Below are positions 61,278 through 64,000 of a stretch of DNA of 64,000 bases, one piece after another. The stretch lies in the NCBI RefSeq assembly GCF_900100185.1, contig NZ_FNEN01000005.1, positions 101,856 to 165,855 of the forward strand, read 5' to 3'. Each line of letters begins with the position of its first letter. Position 1 is the first letter of the stretch. Source of the stretch: Natribacillus halophilus. Its GTDB lineage: Bacteria > Bacillota > Bacilli > Bacillales > Marinococcaceae. The notes under the pieces were generated by a model. The model was not told where the DNA came from. It ran no database searches and saw only the letters and a list, made by a program, of their open reading frames with translations. Made by a program: the position numbers and the translations under genes.

Positions 61278-62433
61278 TGCCCTTCTCTCCTTTATCTATC
61301 TCCACACCGTTAATCGCTACAGTCTTAATATTCATATCTTTATCCAGTACAACAAAATCGGCTGCCTTTCCTTCTTCAATACTCCCCAGATTTTCATGTA
61401 AACCCAGACTCTTTGCCGGAGAAAGGGAGGCTCGCTGCCATGATTCGTGTAAAGGGATATTCGCCCAGTAATGTATGTTTTTCACCCCATCAATGAGTCG
61501 GAGCGTACTGCCGGCAAGAGAACCACTCTCAGTTCTCGCCACACCATCCTCCATTTGAATCTCAAATTCACCGAGCATATACGTCCCGTCAGGCTTACCG
61601 CCTGCTCGCATGCAATCCGTGATGAGTAGGAGCTTATCTTTTTTTATATTTTCCACCAAACCCACAACTTCCGGATGAACGTGATGTCCATCACAAATCA
61701 ATTCAGTGAAGGCTTCCTTTTCATTAAGCCCCGCTCCTACGACACCGGGCTCACGATGATGTAGACCTTTCATTCCATTAAATAAATGTACATAAATAGA
61801 AGCTCCATACGCATGCGCTTTTTGACAGCAGGCAGAAGAAGCATCTGTATGAGCAAGGCCCACAGCCACTCCCTCCTTGACCATCTGCTGAATGAATTCA
61901 AGGGAACCTGCTCTTTCCGGTGCAAGCGCGATTTTTCGAATCATCCCACCGGAAAGGTCCTGAAGTTTTGAAAAAATATTGTAATCAGGATCCAGGAAAT
62001 AGGCTGGGTTTTGCGCACCTTTATACTTTTCCGTAAAAAAAGGACCTTCAAGAAAGACGCCCTCTGATTGGGCGCCACGAAGCCCTTCCTCTACAGCTTG
62101 TCGAACTGCCCCCACGCTATTTTCTAAATCTTCAATGCTCGAGGTAAGCGTAGTGGGCAAAAACCGTGTAACACCGCTCGCAACAATGTGATCGGAAAGC
62201 TGATGGATGGAATTGGCATCGCCATCCATCACATCAACACCATCACCACCGTGTATGTGAGTGTCAAAAAGCCCCGGAGCGATCGTATAACCGCTCCAGT
62301 CAATGATTTTAGCATCCTCATCAGATGGGAAGTCGCGGATTAGGCCGAATTTGCCGTTTATGATCTGCAAGTAAGCTGGTCCCGTTTCCATATCTTCCAG
62401 CAAAAAACGGTCGGCTTTTACGTAGTAGTTCAT
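61264..62433 (-). CDS. N-acetylglucosamine/galactosamine-6-phosphate deacetylase
   Basis: 389 residues of the NagA/AgaA family: [17 protein letters not shown] with the HxH motif, [20 protein letters not shown] with the catalytic Glu region, [44 protein letters not shown], and [11 protein letters not shown] with the catalytic Asp. It removes the acetyl group from an N-acetylhexosamine-6-phosphate. Because tagatose kinase and aldolase genes follow, GalNAc-6-phosphate (AgaA) is more likely than GlcNAc-6-phosphate. It lies downstream of the PTS genes. Confidence 0.88.
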   Translation of the reverse strand: MNYYVKADRFLLEDMETGPAYLQIINGKFGLIRDFPSDEDAKIIDWSGYTIAPGLFDTHIHGGDGVDVMDGDANSIHQLSDHIVASGVTRFLPTTLTSSIEDLENSVGAVRQAVEEGLRGAQSEGVFLEGPFFTEKYKGAQNPAYFLDPDYNIFSKLQDLSGGMIRKIALAPERAGSLEFIQQMVKEGVAVGLAHTDASSACCQKAHAYGASIYVHLFNGMKGLHHREPGVVGAGLNEKEAFTELICDGHHVHPEVVGLVENIKKDKLLLITDCMRAGGKPDGTYMLGEFEIQMEDGVARTESGSLAGSTLRLIDGVKNIHYWANIPLHESWQRASLSPAKSLGLHENLGSIEEGKAADFVVLDKDMNIKTVAINGVEIDKGEKGNVQT

Positions 62434-62446
62434 TCAACCTTCACCT

Positions 62447-62866
62447 TCAAATTCCATCTACAGTACTTTCCTGGGTTTTTCTTGATCCTTCTTCAAAGAT
62501 CTTAATATTTTCCTTACCCTCTTGCAGAATTAGTTTCACAAATTCATCTAGTGGAAGTTCTCGTTGAAACATACCACTTAGGATCATTGGTAAGTTGGTT
62601 CCGCCAACTACCTCTCCATTCTGTTTTTCACTTGCAATCGTCACGCAAGTATTAAACGGTGTACCCCCTGCTAAATCCGTGAAAAACACGACACCATCAC
62701 CTGTATCAACTACTTCAAGGATTTCTTCAATATCTTTTTTCAATTGATCTTTATCATCCTCAAAAGGAATGGCCTTCACTTGTTCTTGTTCACCAACAAT
62801 AAGCTCGAGGGCTTGATACATCCCCTGCGGAAATGTGCCATGCCCTGTAACCACTATTCCAATCAT
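62447..62866 (-). CDS. Mannose-family PTS EIIA subunit
   Basis: 139 residues of the EIIA-Man fold: the phosphorylated His in IGIVVTGHGTFPQGMYQAL and the VVFFTDLAGGTPFNTCVTIA motif. It receives phosphate from HPr and passes it to an EIIB, whose gene is not in the window and probably lies further upstream. It overlaps the EIID gene by four bases. Confidence 0.9.
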   Translation of the reverse strand: MIGIVVTGHGTFPQGMYQALELIVGEQEQVKAIPFEDDKDQLKKDIEEILEVVDTGDGVVFFTDLAGGTPFNTCVTIASEKQNGEVVGGTNLPMILSGMFQRELPLDEFVKLILQEGKENIKIFEEGSRKTQESTVDGI

Positions 62867-63717
62867 GCGTCGTCATCAATCCCCCCTTCTAATATGCCTA
62901 GATAGGCTCCAAGTAAACCAAATAGAACGGTAATTCCAATCAATATGAGTGGAGATTGTTTTTTCTTTAGCAAAAAGTACATCGCAAGTGTATAAACGAG
63001 AGGCAAAAGTCCTGGCATAATGGAATCCAATACATCTTCCTGAATATCCATTTCAGTCTCGCCAAAATCCAAAAAGTAGTCAACGTCAATAGTCACAAAA
63101 GTGGCAATTAAGCCCCCAACAACGGTAATACCAACGATGGTAGCACCTCTTGAGATTCTTTGTGTCCCTTCTTTTATCTTGGCGATCGCATTTACACCTG
63201 CTCGATAGCCATAAAACATTAGGCTAAATCGAGTGCCGAAATGAATGACATTAAAAACGATGATAAACATAATCGGACCAAATATATTTCCTTCTATGGC
63301 CATCGAGGCTGCGATTCCACCTGTTAACGGAAGGAGAGTCAGGTAAAATAACGCATCCCCGACGCCACCTAACGGACCCATCATTGCAACTCGGATCCCT
63401 CGGATCGCTGCCCGGTCTTCTTTATTTTGCTCCATGGCTAAAACAATACCCATAATAAACGTAACCAAAAAAGGATGTGTATTGAAAAAAGCCATATTAT
63501 CCTGCATCGAGTTGCTTAAATCTTTTTTATTTCGGTGAGCGTGTTGCAAACCAGGCAAGATGGAGTAGAGCCAGCCTCCCCCCTGCATACGCTCATAATT
63601 AAAAGAAGCTTGCAGCATTAAGGACCGAAAACCGAGATGAATCAGTTGCTTCCGTGTGAGTTCCGGAGACAATTCTTCATCAGACTGATCGTTTTTTTCC
63701 AGTTCATTAGATGCCAT
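62863..63717 (-). CDS. Mannose-family PTS EIID subunit
   Basis: About 284 residues of the EIID family unique to the mannose class: TRKQLIHLGFRSLMLQASFN, NYERMQGGGWLYSILPGL, FFNTHPFLVTFIMGIVLAME, and GPLGGVGDALFYLTLLPLTG, with C-terminal membrane segments. With EIIC it forms the channel. The start at MASNELE is set by GGAGAGGAGG about ten bases ahead; the frame is open further upstream. It overlaps the EIIC gene slightly. Confidence 0.92.
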   Translation of the reverse strand: MASNELEKNDQSDEELSPELTRKQLIHLGFRSLMLQASFNYERMQGGGWLYSILPGLQHAHRNKKDLSNSMQDNMAFFNTHPFLVTFIMGIVLAMEQNKEDRAAIRGIRVAMMGPLGGVGDALFYLTLLPLTGGIAASMAIEGNIFGPIMFIIVFNVIHFGTRFSLMFYGYRAGVNAIAKIKEGTQRISRGATIVGITVVGGLIATFVTIDVDYFLDFGETEMDIQEDVLDSIMPGLLPLVYTLAMYFLLKKKQSPLILIGITVLFGLLGAYLGILEGGIDDDA

Positions 63718-64000
63718 CGCTAAAATCCTCCTCTCCTGCTGCTTGTTTAGGCTGGGAATCATGTCGTTTATTCTGATAGTAGTCATAAAGCGCGATCGAC
63801 AAACCGATCAGAGCTATAGCAAGAATATCCAACTCTAAATAAGCCGCTAGCAAAAATCCAACGATGAAAAACATGACATATTCCGCTCTCAACATAATCG
63901 TCAACAACATGGCAAAACCAATGGCAGGCATTATTCCACCCGCAATGCCTAAACCATCCGTAATCCACTCTGGCACCGTCTCAACAATATCTGCCGCTGT
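63707..64000 (-). CDS. Mannose-family PTS EIIC subunit (partial)
   Basis: The C-terminal 95 or so residues of an EIIC permease; the gene runs off the end of the window, so the N-terminus is missing. VPEWITDGLGIAGGIMPAIG and GFAMLLTIMLRAEYVMFFIV are typical of the AgaW/ManY C-terminal region, followed by a charged tail. It forms the membrane pore with EIID. The remaining sugar genes (EIIB, isomerase, regulator) are expected beyond the edge. Confidence 0.88.
   Translation of the reverse strand, partial: TAADIVETVPEWITDGLGIAGGIMPAIGFAMLLTIMLRAEYVMFFIVGFLLAAYLELDILAIALIGLSIALYDYYQNKRHDSQPKQAAGEEDFSDGI

Noticed and set aside
1-64000. CRISPR array, rRNA, tRNA, prophage or replication origin
   Set aside because: No regularly spaced repeats, no rRNA or tRNA-like sequence and no phage or dnaA-type genes were seen.

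Overview
The window comes from a low-to-mid GC Gram-positive bacterium of the Bacillaceae. The evidence is AGGAGG-type ribosome binding sites, B. subtilis-like TreR and cre operators, a puc-type xanthine dehydrogenase operon, a tandem glycine riboswitch and a purine riboswitch. Many proteins are rich in Asp and Glu, which suggests a halophilic or haloalkaliphilic relative such as Salicibibacter. That genus guess is an inference.

Layout. 0.2-1.1 kb: DUF4430 lipoprotein and an ECF S component. 1.1-5.1 kb: trehalose operon treP-treA-treR, with two TreR operators and a cre site. 5.1-10.1 kb (minus): a glucose-type EIIA and the molybdenum cofactor genes moaA-moeB-moeA-mobB-moaE-moaD. 10.4-14.3 kb (minus): a glycine-riboswitch operon with a broken glyA, sdaB-sdaA, gcvH and a methylenetetrahydrofolate reductase family gene. 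14.5-20 kb: an amidohydrolase, an HTH/solute-binding-protein fusion regulator, a DUF3100 membrane pair and a TauE-type permease. 20-21 kb: debris of an amidohydrolase and an IS1634-type transposase. 21.2-33.1 kb (minus): a 14-gene bacterial microcompartment (BMC) operon. 33.7-47.3 kb (plus): purine permeases, aminohydrolases and a xanthine dehydrogenase (puc/xdh) operon behind a purine riboswitch. 47.4-48.9 kb: the remaining Moco genes moaB, mobA and moaC. 49-53.7 kb: hypothetical genes, decayed fragments and one DDE transposase. 53.7-59.3 kb (minus): P-type ATPase, DoxX, tandem UspA and a CoA-transferase family gene, with Rex/Fnr-like palindromes. 59.4-64 kb (minus): tagatose/N-acetylgalactosamine-type genes with a mannose-family PTS, cut by the window edge.

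How the genes work together. The centre reads as one purine-catabolic island. Permeases bring in purines; adenine deaminase and an ATZ/TRZ-type aminohydrolase deaminate them; the Mo-containing xanthine dehydrogenase, supported by Moco genes on both sides, makes xanthine. The BMC operon encodes a hydantoinase-type cyclic amidohydrolase, an isochorismatase-type hydrolase, UbiD with UbiX, an adenine-deaminase-like enzyme, a formamidase-like cyclase, DUF1989 and an M20 hydrolase. In that order they match the chemistry known from purine-fermenting clostridia: xanthine, ureido-imidazole carboxylate, amino-imidazole carboxylate, aminoimidazole, imidazolone, formiminoglycine, glycine. The glycine-riboswitch operon next door would then handle glycine and serine. 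The striking proposal is that this oxygen-sensitive xanthine-to-glycine route is packaged in a microcompartment with no aldehyde dehydrogenase in the operon. The enzyme steps are inferred from family chemistry and gene order, not proven.

Regulation visible in the DNA includes divergent sigma-A promoters for the BMC and permease operons, terminator-bearing leaders in front of all three purine units, and a guanine-type purine riboswitch whose geometry predicts an ON switch for xanthine dehydrogenase. No rRNA, tRNA or CRISPR array was seen.
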